Part shown: positions 46,365-55,902 of the stretch, piece after piece
How positions within the stretch are numbered: position 1 is the stretch's first letter
How the letters are laid out: every line of letters begins with the position of its first letter
Source of the DNA: JACVRW01 sp963733885
GTDB lineage: Bacteria > Actinomycetota > Thermoleophilia > Solirubrobacterales > Thermoleophilaceae
Assembly (NCBI GenBank): GCA_963733885.1
Contig: CAVTES010000007.1
Span: 62,001-126,000, forward strand
Length of the DNA: 64,000 bases
Direction: 5' to 3'
Notes under the pieces: model-generated
Told to the model about the DNA's origin: nothing
Database searches by the model: none
The model's input: only the letters and a program-made list of their open reading frames with translations
Program-made: the position numbers and the translations under genes

Positions 46365-47132
46365 TCAGCGGCGGTTTCGTTCCCAGATCAGCTTCAGGCC
46401 GGTCAGGGTCAGGAGGTCGTCCACCTCGTCGACCTGCTCGCAGAACGGGACGATCGCTTCGGCGAAGCCGCCCGTGGCTATCGCCGTTGCCTCCTCGCCC
46501 AGCTCCTCGCGCAGGCGGCCCAGGATCCCGTCGACCTGGCCTGCGAAGCCGTAGACCACGCCGGCTTGGATGGCCTCCCGGGTTCCCTTCCCGATCGCGT
46601 GGCGCGGCGCCTCGATGTCCACCCGGGGCAGCCGCGCCGCTCGCGCCGCCAAGGCCTCCAGCGAGATCTCGATTCCCGGCGCGATCACGCCGCCCAGGTA
46701 CTCGCCCCGGCTCGAGACGACGTCGTAGTTGATGGCCGTGCCGAAGTCGACCGCGATGCAGGCGCCTCCCACCCGGTCGAACGCGGCGACCGCGTTGACG
46801 AGGCGGTCGGCGCCCAGCTCCTGCGGGGTGTCGATCCGGATCGGCATCCCCGTCTTCAGCGACGGCCCCACCAGCGCCCCGTTGCCGTCCAGGTAGCGCG
46901 CCATCAGCTGCTCGTACTCGTGGGCCAGGGTCGGCACGACCGACGAGACGATCGCCGCATCCACGTCGCGCAGCCGCAGGTCGCGCAGATCCAGGAGCGA
47001 GGCGAGCCTGGTGGCCAGCTCGTCGGCCGTGGCGAAGCGCACAGTGGCGAAGCGCCAGTGCTCCACGAGCTGGTCGCCGCGGAACATGCCGAGGTGGGTC
47101 TGGGTGTTGCCTACGTCTATTGCGAGCAGCAC
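46365..47132 (-). CDS. coaX: Type III pantothenate kinase
   Basis: First enzyme of CoA biosynthesis, 255 residues. ASKHA phosphate-1 motif DVGNTQTHLG (6-15), LGADRLVNAVAA and the second motif VDFGTAINYD; the usual TATT/TTxD is ATNYD-like here (AINYD), a small variant. The GTG at 47132 opens directly on LLAIDVGNT. Lies downstream of fabI on the same strand with an 88-bp gap. Confidence 0.95.
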   Translation of the reverse strand: MLLAIDVGNTQTHLGMFRGDQLVEHWRFATVRFATADELATRLASLLDLRDLRLRDVDAAIVSSVVPTLAHEYEQLMARYLDGNGALVGPSLKTGMPIRIDTPQELGADRLVNAVAAFDRVGGACIAVDFGTAINYDVVSSRGEYLGGVIAPGIEISLEALAARAARLPRVDIEAPRHAIGKGTREAIQAGVVYGFAGQVDGILGRLREELGEEATAIATGGFAEAIVPFCEQVDEVDDLLTLTGLKLIWERNRR

Positions 47133-47135
47133 GGC

Positions 47136-47152
47136 GGCGGGATTATCCCGCC
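47136..47152. promoter_or_regulatory. Palindrome abutting the coaX start codon
   Basis: GGCGGGAT-T-ATCCCGCC, 8-bp arms with a single central base, ending 3 nt upstream of the coaX GTG. No Shine-Dalgarno is visible. Could be an operator or a hairpin reducing coaX translation. Confidence 0.5.
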
Positions 47153-47220
47153 TGCGGCAGCGGCGACCCGATCCTCAGCAGGTGCGGAGATCCCGCGACG
47201 GCAGGATCGGGGCGACGCCC

Positions 47221-48000
47221 TCAGTCACGCAGCGGGGCCCCCATCGCATGGAAGCCCCCGTCCACGTGCACGATCTCCCCGGTGATCCGCCGGGAGAGGT
47301 CCGACAGCAGGAACAGCACCGTGTCAGCCACCGCGGCCGGGTCCTTCGTGTCCCATCCCAGCGGCGCCTGCTTGCCCCACATCGAGGCCAGCCCGTCGAA
47401 GCCCGGGATCCCGCCGGCAGCCGGCGTCTCGATCGGCCCGGCGGAGACCAGGTTCACCCGCACCCCGGCTGGCCCGAGGTCACGAGCCAGGTAGCGGGAA
47501 ACCGACTCGAGCGCCGCCTTTGCCACGCCCATCCAGTCGTAGACCGGCCAGGCGACGGAGGCATCGAAGTCCATGCCGACGAGGGAACCCCCGTCATTTC
47601 TCATAAGGGGCGAAAGCGCCTCGGCCAGGGCTTTGAAGGAATACGCACTGGTGCGAAAAGCGAGCTCCGCGGAGGAGGGAGGAGCGCTCATGAAGTTCCC
47701 GCCCAAGGCGTCCCCCGGGGCGAATGCGATGGCGTGAAGCACGCCGTCGAGCCGGCCCCATCGGTTGGAGAGGTCCTCGGCCACGGAGGAGAGATCGTCC
47801 GGACTGTTGACGTCGAGTTCCAGGATCCGGGGCGTGTCGGGCAACCGCGCCGCCGCCCGCTCCGTCATGCGCCGCGTCCGGCCGAACCCGGTGAGCACGA
47901 TCTCCGCGCCCTCCTGCTGGGCCCGCTCCGCCACGGAGTAGGCGATGGAGCCCCTCGTCAACACCCCCGTCACGAGGAGGCGCTTTCCCTCCAGGAGCAT
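47221..48000 (-). CDS. fabI: Enoyl-[acyl-carrier-protein] reductase (NADH), FabI
   Basis: Last reduction in the fatty acid elongation cycle. 259-residue short-chain dehydrogenase with the FabI-type start LLEGKRLLVTGVLTRGSIAYSVAE (no canonical GxxxGxG), HAIAFAPG, and the Y-x6-K active site in YDWMGVAKAALES. Closest in appearance to InhA/FabI of actinobacteria. It lies after the SGNH hydrolase on the same strand as the fab operon. Confidence 0.95.
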   Translation of the reverse strand: MLLEGKRLLVTGVLTRGSIAYSVAERAQQEGAEIVLTGFGRTRRMTERAAARLPDTPRILELDVNSPDDLSSVAEDLSNRWGRLDGVLHAIAFAPGDALGGNFMSAPPSSAELAFRTSAYSFKALAEALSPLMRNDGGSLVGMDFDASVAWPVYDWMGVAKAALESVSRYLARDLGPAGVRVNLVSAGPIETPAAGGIPGFDGLASMWGKQAPLGWDTKDPAAVADTVLFLLSDLSRRITGEIVHVDGGFHAMGAPLRD

Positions 48001-48003
48001 CGG

Positions 48004-48594
48004 CTATGCCGCAGCGGGCCGGAACCGGCCCCGGAGGGCCCGCAGGAACTCCATGGCGGCCCGCCGGTGACCCTCCTCAGACGGGTGGAAGCCGTCATCG
48101 GCGTAGGTGCCGCGCTCGGCGGCGGCGGGATGGTCGAACCCCTCGAGCAACGCCACCTCGTGACGCCGTGCCACAGCCCGGCAGGCGGCGTTGAACCGCC
48201 GCATCCCCTTCTCCACCCGCGCGCGAGAGCGCGGGCGCAGGTCGAGGAAACGCGAGATGTCGGGGTAGGTGGCGGTGACCACCTCTGCCTCGGGGGCCTC
48301 ACGACGCAGGCGCGCGAACATGCGCGACAACCGCTTCGCGTACTCGTCCGCGTCGGGGCGGACCGACTCGAGCACGTCGTTGGCCCCGCACACGATCGTC
48401 ACGACGTCGGGGCGCATATCGAGGGCCTCGACGAGCTGCCGGCACTCCACGTCGGCGCTGGTGGCGCCGACCCAGGCCAGGTTCTCGTAGCGCGTGTCGG
48501 GGCCGAGCGCGCGAGCCACCTCGTCAGCCCAGCGCGGCTCGCCGGGCACGAGGCCGGCGGTGAAGGAGTCTCCGAGCGCGACGTAGGTGGTCAT
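48004..48594 (-). CDS. SGNH/GDSL-family hydrolase
   Basis: 196-residue esterase-like protein. Block I GDSFTAG holds the nucleophile S10, block III GANDV and block V DDGFHPS the Asp and His. No signal peptide, so a cytoplasmic lipase, esterase or acyl-CoA thioesterase is likely. Starts 3 nt upstream of the fabI region and follows the carboxyltransferase with a 166-bp gap. Substrate unknown. Confidence 0.88.
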   Translation of the reverse strand: MTTYVALGDSFTAGLVPGEPRWADEVARALGPDTRYENLAWVGATSADVECRQLVEALDMRPDVVTIVCGANDVLESVRPDADEYAKRLSRMFARLRREAPEAEVVTATYPDISRFLDLRPRSRARVEKGMRRFNAACRAVARRHEVALLEGFDHPAAAERGTYADDGFHPSEEGHRRAAMEFLRALRGRFRPAAA

Positions 48595-48760
48595 CGGACC
48601 CTGGCTCCCGACTGAGCAATCGTTCGTGGCTGGCGAGCGAGAACCGAGCATTGCGAGGAGCCGGGCACAGTCGATGCCGGAGGCATCGGCGAGCACCGGG
48701 GACGTGGCAAGGCGAAGGTTCGCAGCCGCCAGGCGCGGACGAGTGCGAAGGAGGGAGCCG
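48595..48760. other. Intergenic region with a GATGCC/GGCATC hairpin
   Basis: 166 bp between the carboxyltransferase stop and the SGNH start. Contains CGATGCC-GGA-GGCATCG (48672-48688), a 7-bp stem with a 3-nt loop, and no coding sequence. Possible terminator for the fab operon. Confidence 0.45.
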
Positions 48761-50245
48761 TCACAGCGGGATGTTCCCCCCGGCGTTGCCGTACATGCCG
48801 GCCGGCGAGAGCGAGCCCAGCGCCCCGGCCAGCCGGCGGCGTGTGTCGCGCGGCTCGACCAGCTCGTCGACGAAGCCCTCGCGCGCCGCTACCGCGGCCG
48901 ACACGTGCTCGTCCGCGTACAGGTCGGCGAGCCGGTCGCGCTCCCCTTCGGGATCGTCCGCTTCGGCGAGCGCGCGCTTGTGGACGATGCCCACCGCCTG
49001 CTTCGAGCCCATGATGCCGATCTCCGCGTCCGGCCACGCAAGCGAGAGGTCCGCCCCGAGGTCCTTCGAGTTCATGCAGATGTAGGCGCCGCCGTAGGCC
49101 TTGCGGAGCACCACGGTCACCTTGGGCACCACCGCCTCGGAGAACGCGTGCAGGAGCTTGGCGCCGTGGCGGATCACGCCGGCCCCCTCCTGCTTGGTAC
49201 CGGGGAGGAACCCGGGCGTGTCCACCAGCACCACGAGCGGGAGCCCGAAGGCGTTGCAGGTGCGTACGAAGCGGGCAGCCTTCTGCGCCGCCTCGGCGTC
49301 GATCACGCCGCCCAGGTACCACGGCTGATTCGCGATCACGCCCACCGGACGTCCCTCGATGCGGGCCAGCGCGGTCACCATGTTGCGGGCCCAGCGGTCG
49401 GAGACCTCCAGCAGCTCGCCGCCGTCCACGAGCGCCTCGATCACGCCGCGGATGTCGTACACCTTCCGGCCGCTCTGGGGCACAGTCGCTTGCGGGTCGA
49501 GGATCCGCACCGCCGCGGGCGGGCCCACCGGCGGCGTCTCGCCGGCGTGCTGCGGGAGGAACGCGAGCAGGTCGCGGACCGTGCGGATGGCGGCGAAGTC
49601 GTCGGCCGCCACGAACTGTGAGACGCCGTTCTGCGAGTGCACGCCGGGCCCGCCGAGACCGGCGGCGTCCACGTCCTCGCCCATCACCTCACGCACCACG
49701 GCGGGACCGGTGAGGAACATCGCCGACTCCCCGGTCATGACCACGAAGTCGGTGAGCGCGGGCGAGTAGGAGCCGCCCCCCGCCGACACGCCGCTGATCA
49801 CGGAGATCTGCGGCACGCGCCCGGAGAGCCTCACGTTGTGCCGGAAGATGCGGCCGTAGCCGGCCAGCGCCGCGATGCCGTCGTCCATACGGGCGCCGCC
49901 CGACGCGACGAAGCCCACCACCGGCGCCGCTGCTCGCTCGGCCAGCTCCATCACCCGGACGATGGTGTCGGCATGCGCCTCGCCCAGCGACCCGCCCGCG
50001 AAGCTCTGGTCCTGGGCGTAGCAGTAGACCGGCCGGCCGGCGATCCTGCCCGCCGCGCCCACCACGCCGTCGCCCGCCTGCATCCGCTTCGACTCCCGGC
50101 GCGGCAGCACCGTGGAGCGGATCACATCCAGCGAGCCCCGGTCGCAGAGGGCCTCCAGCCGCCCGTACGCGTCCAGCGTGCGCGGCTGCTCCTCGACGAC
50201 CGCGATGCGCGGGCGGCCATTCGTCCGTTCAGCAAGAGCGCTCAT
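48761..50245 (-). CDS. Acyl-CoA carboxylase carboxyltransferase (beta) subunit
   Basis: 494-residue biotin-dependent carboxyltransferase of the PccB/AccD type. N- and C-terminal crotonase-like halves: SGGARMDDG and the oxyanion region GVSAGGGSYSPALTD in the first, VDTPGFLPGTKQE and RKAYGGAYICM in the second. It would carboxylate acetyl-CoA or propionyl-CoA; no zinc finger. Encoded after fabF with ATGA overlap, so it likely provides malonyl-CoA for this fatty-acid operon. A biotin-carboxylase subunit is not in the window. Confidence 0.92.
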   Translation of the reverse strand: MSALAERTNGRPRIAVVEEQPRTLDAYGRLEALCDRGSLDVIRSTVLPRRESKRMQAGDGVVGAAGRIAGRPVYCYAQDQSFAGGSLGEAHADTIVRVMELAERAAAPVVGFVASGGARMDDGIAALAGYGRIFRHNVRLSGRVPQISVISGVSAGGGSYSPALTDFVVMTGESAMFLTGPAVVREVMGEDVDAAGLGGPGVHSQNGVSQFVAADDFAAIRTVRDLLAFLPQHAGETPPVGPPAAVRILDPQATVPQSGRKVYDIRGVIEALVDGGELLEVSDRWARNMVTALARIEGRPVGVIANQPWYLGGVIDAEAAQKAARFVRTCNAFGLPLVVLVDTPGFLPGTKQEGAGVIRHGAKLLHAFSEAVVPKVTVVLRKAYGGAYICMNSKDLGADLSLAWPDAEIGIMGSKQAVGIVHKRALAEADDPEGERDRLADLYADEHVSAAVAAREGFVDELVEPRDTRRRLAGALGSLSPAGMYGNAGGNIPL

Positions 50246-51444
50246 TTGGCCTCCAGGCAGAGCACGGCGTTGTGCCCGCCGAATCCGAATGCGTTCGAGA
50301 TTCCGATGGCGCGTCCGTTCGCCCCGTCGAGCGGGCGCGCCTCGTTGGGGACGTAGTCCAGGTCGAGCCCCTCGTCGGGCTCCTCGTAGTTCAGTGTGGG
50401 CGGCGCGATCCGGTCGCGCAGCGCCAGCAGGGTTGCGATCGCCTCCACGGCGCCGGCGGCGCCGAGCAGGTGGCCGATCGCCGACTTCGTCGAGCTGACC
50501 GGCAGCGCCTTCGCCCGCTCCTCGCCGAACGCCGTCTTCAGCGCGTTCGTCTCGGAGCGGTCGTTCAGCGGCGTCGAGGTGCCGTGCGCGTTGACGTACA
50601 TGATGTCCTCCGGCGACAGGTCGGCGTCCTTCAGGGCGAGTTCGATCGCCTTGGCCGCGCCGCGGCCGGTCGGCTCCGGTGCCGTCAGGTGGTGTGCGTC
50701 CGAGGTCGACGCGTAGCCGCGCACGTAGCCGAGAATGCGGGCGCCGCGGGCGTTCGCCGCCTCCTCGTCCTCGAGCACCAGGACGCCCGCGCCCTCGCCC
50801 ATCACGAAGCCGTCGCGGCGGCGGTCGAAGGGGCGGGAGACGCCGCTGTCCGACAACGCGTCCATCTTCGAGAAGGCGGCGGTGGCGAGCGGCGTGATCG
50901 CCGCCTCGCTGCCGCCCGTGACGGCCACGTCGGCGTCGCCGTAGCGAATCAGCCGCTCGGCCATGCCGATGGCGTGCGCGCCGGCGGCGCATGCCGACAC
51001 CGTGCCGAAGGACTGGCCGCGCAAGTTGTGCTTCATCGCCACCACGCCCGAGGCCGCGTTCGCCATCAGCAGCGGGATCGAGAGGGGCGAGATGCGCTCG
51101 GCCCCCTGGTCCCGCATCACGATGTGCTGGCTCTCGAGCGTGCCGATCCCGCCGATGCCGGTCCCGATCACGCATGCGGCGCGGTCGGGATCGCCGGGGG
51201 TGCCGTTCTCCCACCCCGCGTCCTCGAGCGCCTCCTTCGCGGCCGCCAGCGCGAGCTGGGTGAACCGGTCGGCGCGGCGCACCTCCTTGATGGAGAGGTG
51301 CTCCTTGGGCTCGAACTCGCTGGCCCGCCCGTAGCCGTCCTCGATTCCGGAACGGCCGGCGGACCAGCGCTCGTGCAGGGTGCGCGCGCCGACGCCGAGT
51401 GGCGTAACGGCGCCGACGCCGGTGATGGCGACGGTCCGGGTCAT
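50242..51444 (-). CDS. fabF: 3-oxoacyl-[ACP] synthase II
   Basis: KAS II condensing enzyme, 400 residues. Nucleophile Cys in SACAAGAHAIG, His in NAHGTSTP, IGHLLGAAGAVE and the C-terminal NAFGFGGHNA loop. Overlaps acpP stop by 4 nt. Elongates acyl-ACP with malonyl-ACP in the fab operon. Confidence 0.96.
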   Translation of the reverse strand: MTRTVAITGVGAVTPLGVGARTLHERWSAGRSGIEDGYGRASEFEPKEHLSIKEVRRADRFTQLALAAAKEALEDAGWENGTPGDPDRAACVIGTGIGGIGTLESQHIVMRDQGAERISPLSIPLLMANAASGVVAMKHNLRGQSFGTVSACAAGAHAIGMAERLIRYGDADVAVTGGSEAAITPLATAAFSKMDALSDSGVSRPFDRRRDGFVMGEGAGVLVLEDEEAANARGARILGYVRGYASTSDAHHLTAPEPTGRGAAKAIELALKDADLSPEDIMYVNAHGTSTPLNDRSETNALKTAFGEERAKALPVSSTKSAIGHLLGAAGAVEAIATLLALRDRIAPPTLNYEEPDEGLDLDYVPNEARPLDGANGRAIGISNAFGFGGHNAVLCLEAK

Positions 51445-51689
51445 CCCAGCTTCGACATCACCAGGTCGACGGACTGGCGGACGGTCTTCACGCCCTCCAT
51501 GTCCTCGCCCTTGAGCTGCACGCCGTACTCGTCCTCGACGATCTGCGCGAGCTCGACGAGGTCGAGGGAGTCCACGTCCATGGACTCGAACTCGGCGTCC
51601 GGGCTGATCTGATCGGGCTCGGCGCCGAACTCCTCGAGCGCCGTGAACACCCTCTGTTCGATCTCCTCACGGGTGACTGTCGTAGACAT
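51441..51689 (-). CDS. acpP: Acyl carrier protein
   Basis: 82 acidic residues, with the phosphopantetheine site S41 in MDVDSLDLVE. Preceded by AAGGAGGA, a strong ribosome-binding site, consistent with its high demand. Between fabG and fabF. Confidence 0.96.
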   Translation of the reverse strand: MSTTVTREEIEQRVFTALEEFGAEPDQISPDAEFESMDVDSLDLVELAQIVEDEYGVQLKGEDMEGVKTVRQSVDLVMSKLG

Positions 51690-51755
51690 TCTCTTTGTTC
51701 CTCCTTGGTCTTTTCCTTACCTGCGCACCCGGCCGAGCCGGTGCTTCGGGCCTCA

Positions 51756-52493
51756 TCAGGCGGTCAATCCGCCATCGACTGTCAGGCAGACCCCGGTGAC
51801 GTAGCCGGCGTCCTGCGAGACGAGAAAGCGCACGCACGCTGCCACGTCGTCCGGTGTGCCCGGCCGCCGGGCCGGGACGAGCTGCAGGAGCCCGTCGCCG
51901 ATGTCCTCGGTCATGTCGGTCTCGATCAAGCCGGGGGCGACCGCGTTGACGGTGACGCCACGGCGGGCCACCTCGGCCGCCACGGTCTTCGTCATGGCGA
52001 CGAGGCCCGCCTTCGAGGCTGCGTAGTTCGCCTGGCCGGGGTTGGCGCGCTCGGCGCCCACGATCGAGGCGATGTTCACTACCCGGCCGAAGCGCCCCCG
52101 GATCATCGGCCGCAGCGCGCGGCGCGTGAGACGGAAGGCGGCCGACAGGTTGGTGTCGATCACCCTCGCCCAGTCGTCGTCGTCGATCTGGGGGGAGAGG
52201 CCGTCGGCGCGCACGCCGGCGTTGTTCACCAGCACGAGCACCGGCCCGAGCTCCTCCTCCAGGCGCTTGAAAAGCGTGTCGGCCGCGTCGGTGTCCGAGA
52301 CGTCCGCCTGCACGGCCACTGCGCGGCCACCGGCGTCCGTGATCTCCTTGACCACGGCCTCGGCGCCCTCGGCATCGCTGCGGTAGTTCACGCCCACGGG
52401 CCAGCCCTCCCGGGCGAGCGCCTTGGCGATGGCAGCACCGATGCCGCGCGAAGAGCCGGTGACGAGAGCGCATCCATCCGGTCGGCCATTCAC
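51756..52493 (-). CDS. fabG: 3-oxoacyl-[ACP] reductase
   Basis: 245-residue SDR: TGSSRGIG (12-19), NNAG (90-93), catalytic S143, Y157 and K161 (YAASK). NADPH-dependent reduction of 3-ketoacyl-ACP. The GTG at 52493 gives a 4-nt GTGA overlap with fabH, as in the rest of the operon; an ATG three codons upstream is also in frame. Confidence 0.94.
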   Translation of the reverse strand: MNGRPDGCALVTGSSRGIGAAIAKALAREGWPVGVNYRSDAEGAEAVVKEITDAGGRAVAVQADVSDTDAADTLFKRLEEELGPVLVLVNNAGVRADGLSPQIDDDDWARVIDTNLSAAFRLTRRALRPMIRGRFGRVVNIASIVGAERANPGQANYAASKAGLVAMTKTVAAEVARRGVTVNAVAPGLIETDMTEDIGDGLLQLVPARRPGTPDDVAACVRFLVSQDAGYVTGVCLTVDGGLTA

Positions 52494-53503
52494 GCCCCCC
52501 ATTGGATCACCCCCGCGCCCCAGGTGAACCCCGCCCCGAACGCGGCGAGCACCACGTTCATGCCCGGAACGAGCATGCCGCGCTCACGAGCGTCGGCGAG
52601 CGCGATCGGGAGGGTGCCGGACGACGTGTTCCCGTAGCGGTCGATGCAGTCGATCACGCGCTCGCGATCGAGCCCGAGCCGCTCCCCGACCGCGGCAAGG
52701 ATGCGCGCGTTTGCCTGGTGGTAGACGAAGAGGCCGATGTCGTCGAGCTCGAGCCCGGCCCGCTCGACCGCCTCGAGCGTCGACTCGGACAGCCGGTGAA
52801 CGGCGGCCTTGAAGGTGTCGTGGCCCTGCATGTGGATGATCTGGTCGTCGTGCCGGGCGCAGATTGCCGGCGCGCCGGTCCCGTCGGCGTGGAGCGCGAT
52901 GTGCCCGATCAGGCCCGGGCCGCCGTTCGCCGGGCTGACCACGCTGGCACCCGCGCCGTCCGCGAACAGCGCGGCGGTGCCGCGGTCGGTCTTGTCGACG
53001 AAGCGGCTCACCACGTCGGCGCCGATCACGAGCACGTGGTCGCAGCGCCCGCACTCCACCTGGGCGGCCGCCAGCGACAGCGCCGACAGGTAGCCGGTGC
53101 AGGCGGCGCCCACGTCCATGGTCCCGGCGCGGTGGGCGCCCAGCTCGAGGGCCACGAGCGGGGCGGCGTTCGGGGTGAGCTCGTCGGCAGCGAGCGTGGC
53201 CACGAGGACCATGTCGAGCTGCTCGGGCTCGACCCCGGCCTGGTCCATCGCCGCACGCCCGGCGGCGGCGGCGAGCGCGTCGAGGCGCTCCCCTTCGCGC
53301 ACGTGGCGGCGCTCGTGCACGCCGGTGCGGTGGACGATCCACTGCTCGGTCACGCCCGCGCGGCCGGCGACCGTCTCGTTGGTCACCACGTTGTCGGGCA
53401 CCGCCATGGCGACGGAGGCGAGGGAGGCCGCGCGGGGGCGGCGGGCCTCCCAGGACGGCCTGATCCCCCTGGGGCGCTCGAGGAGCTGGCTCTGGCTAGG
53501 CAT
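52490..53503 (-). CDS. fabH: 3-oxoacyl-[ACP] synthase III
   Basis: KAS III initiating fatty-acid chains from acyl-CoA and malonyl-ACP. From ATG 53503 it has 337 residues with C135 (GAACTGYLS), H262 (YHQANAR) and N292 (GNTSSGT). The first 25 or so residues are outside the usual fold; Met33 is an alternative start. Overlaps the fabD stop by 8 nt. Confidence 0.95.
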   Translation of the reverse strand: MPSQSQLLERPRGIRPSWEARRPRAASLASVAMAVPDNVVTNETVAGRAGVTEQWIVHRTGVHERRHVREGERLDALAAAAGRAAMDQAGVEPEQLDMVLVATLAADELTPNAAPLVALELGAHRAGTMDVGAACTGYLSALSLAAAQVECGRCDHVLVIGADVVSRFVDKTDRGTAALFADGAGASVVSPANGGPGLIGHIALHADGTGAPAICARHDDQIIHMQGHDTFKAAVHRLSESTLEAVERAGLELDDIGLFVYHQANARILAAVGERLGLDRERVIDCIDRYGNTSSGTLPIALADARERGMLVPGMNVVLAAFGAGFTWGAGVIQWGA

Positions 53504-54365
53504 TTGCGGCCTCCATGGCGAGCGGTGCTTCCGCCTCGACGTCGTCGAGCGACTTGCGCACGAGGTTCGTGAGCACGCGGCCGGGGCCGGTCTCCACATA
53601 GGTGGTCGCGCCAAGCTCGTGCAGCGCGCTCATCACGCCCGTCCACCGCACCGGATGGGTGATCGCCTGCACGAGCTGCCCGCGCACGTCCTCGAAGGGG
53701 GCCGCGGTCACGCAGGAGAGCACCGGCACGCGCGCCGCGCGGACCTCGATGTCCTCCGCGAGCCCCCGGAAGGGCTCCACGGCCGGCTCCATCAGGGGCG
53801 AGTGGAACGCACCGGCCACCGGGAGGCGCTTGGCGCGGACCTTCTCCTCGCGCAACAGGCGCTCGGCCTCGTCGAGGGCCGCGAGCGAACCGGACAGCAC
53901 GAGCTGGTCCGGGGCGTTGTCGTTGGCTATGGAAACCTGTGCCTCGGCGGCGACCCGCTCGACGGGCGCGCGGTCTCGCGCGCGCACGGCGAGCATGCCG
54001 CCGTCGCCGGTCTCCTCGGCGGCCTCCTGCATGAGGCGGCCGCGAGCGGCCACCAGCCTGAGTCCGTCCTCGGCGTCGAGGGCGCCGGCAGCCACCAGCG
54101 CGGAGATCTCCCCGAGCGAGTGGCCGGCCATCAGATCGGCCTCGTAGCGGTCCTTCAGCACCTCGTAGCCGGCCAGCGCGGCGCAGAAGATCGCCGGCTG
54201 GGCCCAGCGCGTGCCGTCCCCGGCACGTTCGAACAGGTCTTCCGAGACCTCCGCGTGCGCGAGCTCGAGCAGGTCGGGCCGGTGGCGCTCGACCTGGTCG
54301 CGCATGTCAGGGGCCTGGCTGCCCTGGCCCGGAAACAGCATGGCGAGATGTCCGTCGCTGGCCAT
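53496..54365 (-). CDS. fabD: Malonyl-CoA:ACP transacylase
   Basis: Loads malonate onto ACP. 289 residues, GQGSQ (13-17), GHSLGE with the serine nucleophile, and a C-terminal HPVRWTGVM segment. First gene of the fabD-fabH-fabG-acpP-fabF-carboxyltransferase operon. ATG 54365; no clear Shine-Dalgarno. Confidence 0.95.
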   Translation of the reverse strand: MASDGHLAMLFPGQGSQAPDMRDQVERHRPDLLELAHAEVSEDLFERAGDGTRWAQPAIFCAALAGYEVLKDRYEADLMAGHSLGEISALVAAGALDAEDGLRLVAARGRLMQEAAEETGDGGMLAVRARDRAPVERVAAEAQVSIANDNAPDQLVLSGSLAALDEAERLLREEKVRAKRLPVAGAFHSPLMEPAVEPFRGLAEDIEVRAARVPVLSCVTAAPFEDVRGQLVQAITHPVRWTGVMSALHELGATTYVETGPGRVLTNLVRKSLDDVEAEAPLAMEAANA

Positions 54366-54417
54366 GTATTGACACTTTCGCGTTGCATAGCCCGAAGTCA
54401 CACGGCGGGACGGCGAT

Positions 54418-54434
54418 CCCCCCGGTCGGGGGGG
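54418..54434. terminator. GC hairpin after the MFS gene, upstream of fabD
   Basis: CCCCCC (54418-54423), GGTC loop, GGGGGGG (54428-54434). It lies 11 nt beyond the MFS stop and 53 nt before the fabD start, so it could end the exporter transcript. Confidence 0.5.
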
Positions 54435-54444
54435 TAGCCCCACC

Positions 54445-55889
54445 CTAAGCGGTGGCGGGCGCCTGACCCTCGCCCCGGCGGGCCGCAGCCGCGTGTTCCC
54501 TGCTCTCGCGGCTCGACAGCAGCAGAACGGTCAGCAGCGCGCCGAGCAGAGCGATGGCAGCCCCGCCCAGAAACCCCGCCTGGTAGCCCTCGGCCAGGGC
54601 CACGGGCGGCGCGGCGTCAACGGCGTCGGTTCGCGCCGTCGAGAATGCGATCAGCAGGGCCAGCCCGAGCGCGCCGCCGATCTGCTGCGAGGTGTTCACG
54701 AGCCCCGACGCCAGCCCTGCCTGCTCGCCCGATACACCACTGGTGGCAGCGATCGTGGCCGCCACGAAGGCGAAGGCGAGGCCGAAGCCGGTCACAACCG
54801 ACGGTCCAAGGATGTCGGCCACGAAGGAGCCGCCGGCCGAGACCGTCCGAACCAGACGAGCCCGCCCGCCGCGACGACGAGGCCGATCACGATCGTCGTC
54901 TTGTAGCCCGCGCGCGTGACGAGCTGCGACGCCACGCCGGCGAAGACGATAATCGAGAGCGCGATCGGCAGCTGTGCGAAGCCCGCCTCGATCGGCTCGT
55001 AGCCGAGCACGAGCTGCGCGTAGAAGGTCAGGAAGAAGAACATCGGGAAGAACGCCATCGCCATCAAGACGCTGACGATGTTCGCCCCCCGGAGCGCGCG
55101 GTTGCGGAAGATCGCCGGCGGCGCGAGCGGCTGCCGCGTGTGCAGCTCGATGATCACGAAGGCGGCAAGCAGCGCCAGAGCCGTCGCGGACAGACCGAGC
55201 GTCTGGGCGGACCCCCAGCCGGCGTCGTTTGCGTCGACCAGCGCGTACACGAGCATCGCGAGACCGGCCGTGACGGTCACGGCGCCCGCGACGTCGAAGT
55301 AGCGCGTGCCGGCTGCCTCGCGGCCCTCCGGCAGTAGGCGCGTGGCCAGTAGGGCCGCCGCGATGCCAATCGGCACGTTCACGAACAGCACGGCCTCCCA
55401 GCCGAGCCACTCGGTGAGGATGCCGCCGAGGATCACGCCCGCGGCGGCGCCCGATCCTGCCACCGCGCCCCATACGCCGAGCGCCTTGTTGCGCTCCGAG
55501 CCCTCGGTGAACAGCGTCATCACGAGCGACAGCGCGGCGGGTGAGATGAGCGCCGCGCCGAGGGCCTGCGCGGCGCGCGCCAGCACGAGCCAGAGCGCGC
55601 TCTGCGCGAATCCGCCGAGCAACGAGGCGGCTGTGAATAGAAGGAGGCCCGCGATGAACATTCGCCGCCGTCCAACCAGGTCGGCGATCCGGCCGCCCAG
55701 GAGCAGGAAGCCTCCGAACATGAGCGTGTACGCGTTCGCGACCCAGGAGAGGTCCTCCGGGGCGAAGTCGAGGTCCCGCCCCATCGAGGGCAGCGCAACG
55801 CCGACAATCGCGGCGTCGAGGATGAGCACGAACTGGGTGGAGGCGAGGAGGGCGAGGGCGAGGCGCTTGTCGACCGCGTGTTGGGGCAT
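54445..55889 (-). pseudogene. MFS drug exporter (EmrB/QacA-type), frameshifted
   Basis: Two frames encode one 14-helix major facilitator transporter. The 5' part (ATG 55889, about 360 residues) includes LDAAIVGVALPSMGRDLDF, GGRIADLVGRRRMF, GSGAAAGVILGGILTEWLGW; a missing base near 54840-54855 shifts the frame, and the 3' part resumes with VSAGGSFVADILGPSVVTGFGLAFAF and ends at 54445. The DHA2/QacA family exports lipophilic cations. The gene follows the response regulator by 13 bp, so expression may be controlled by it. Frameshift may be a sequencing error. Confidence 0.8.
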
Positions 55890-55902
55890 CGCCCCAAAAA
55901 AG

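Noticed and set aside
54431..54437. GGGGTAG near fabD as a second copy of the FHA-kinase palindrome
   Set aside because: Only a half-site; the opposite CTACCCC arm is missing.
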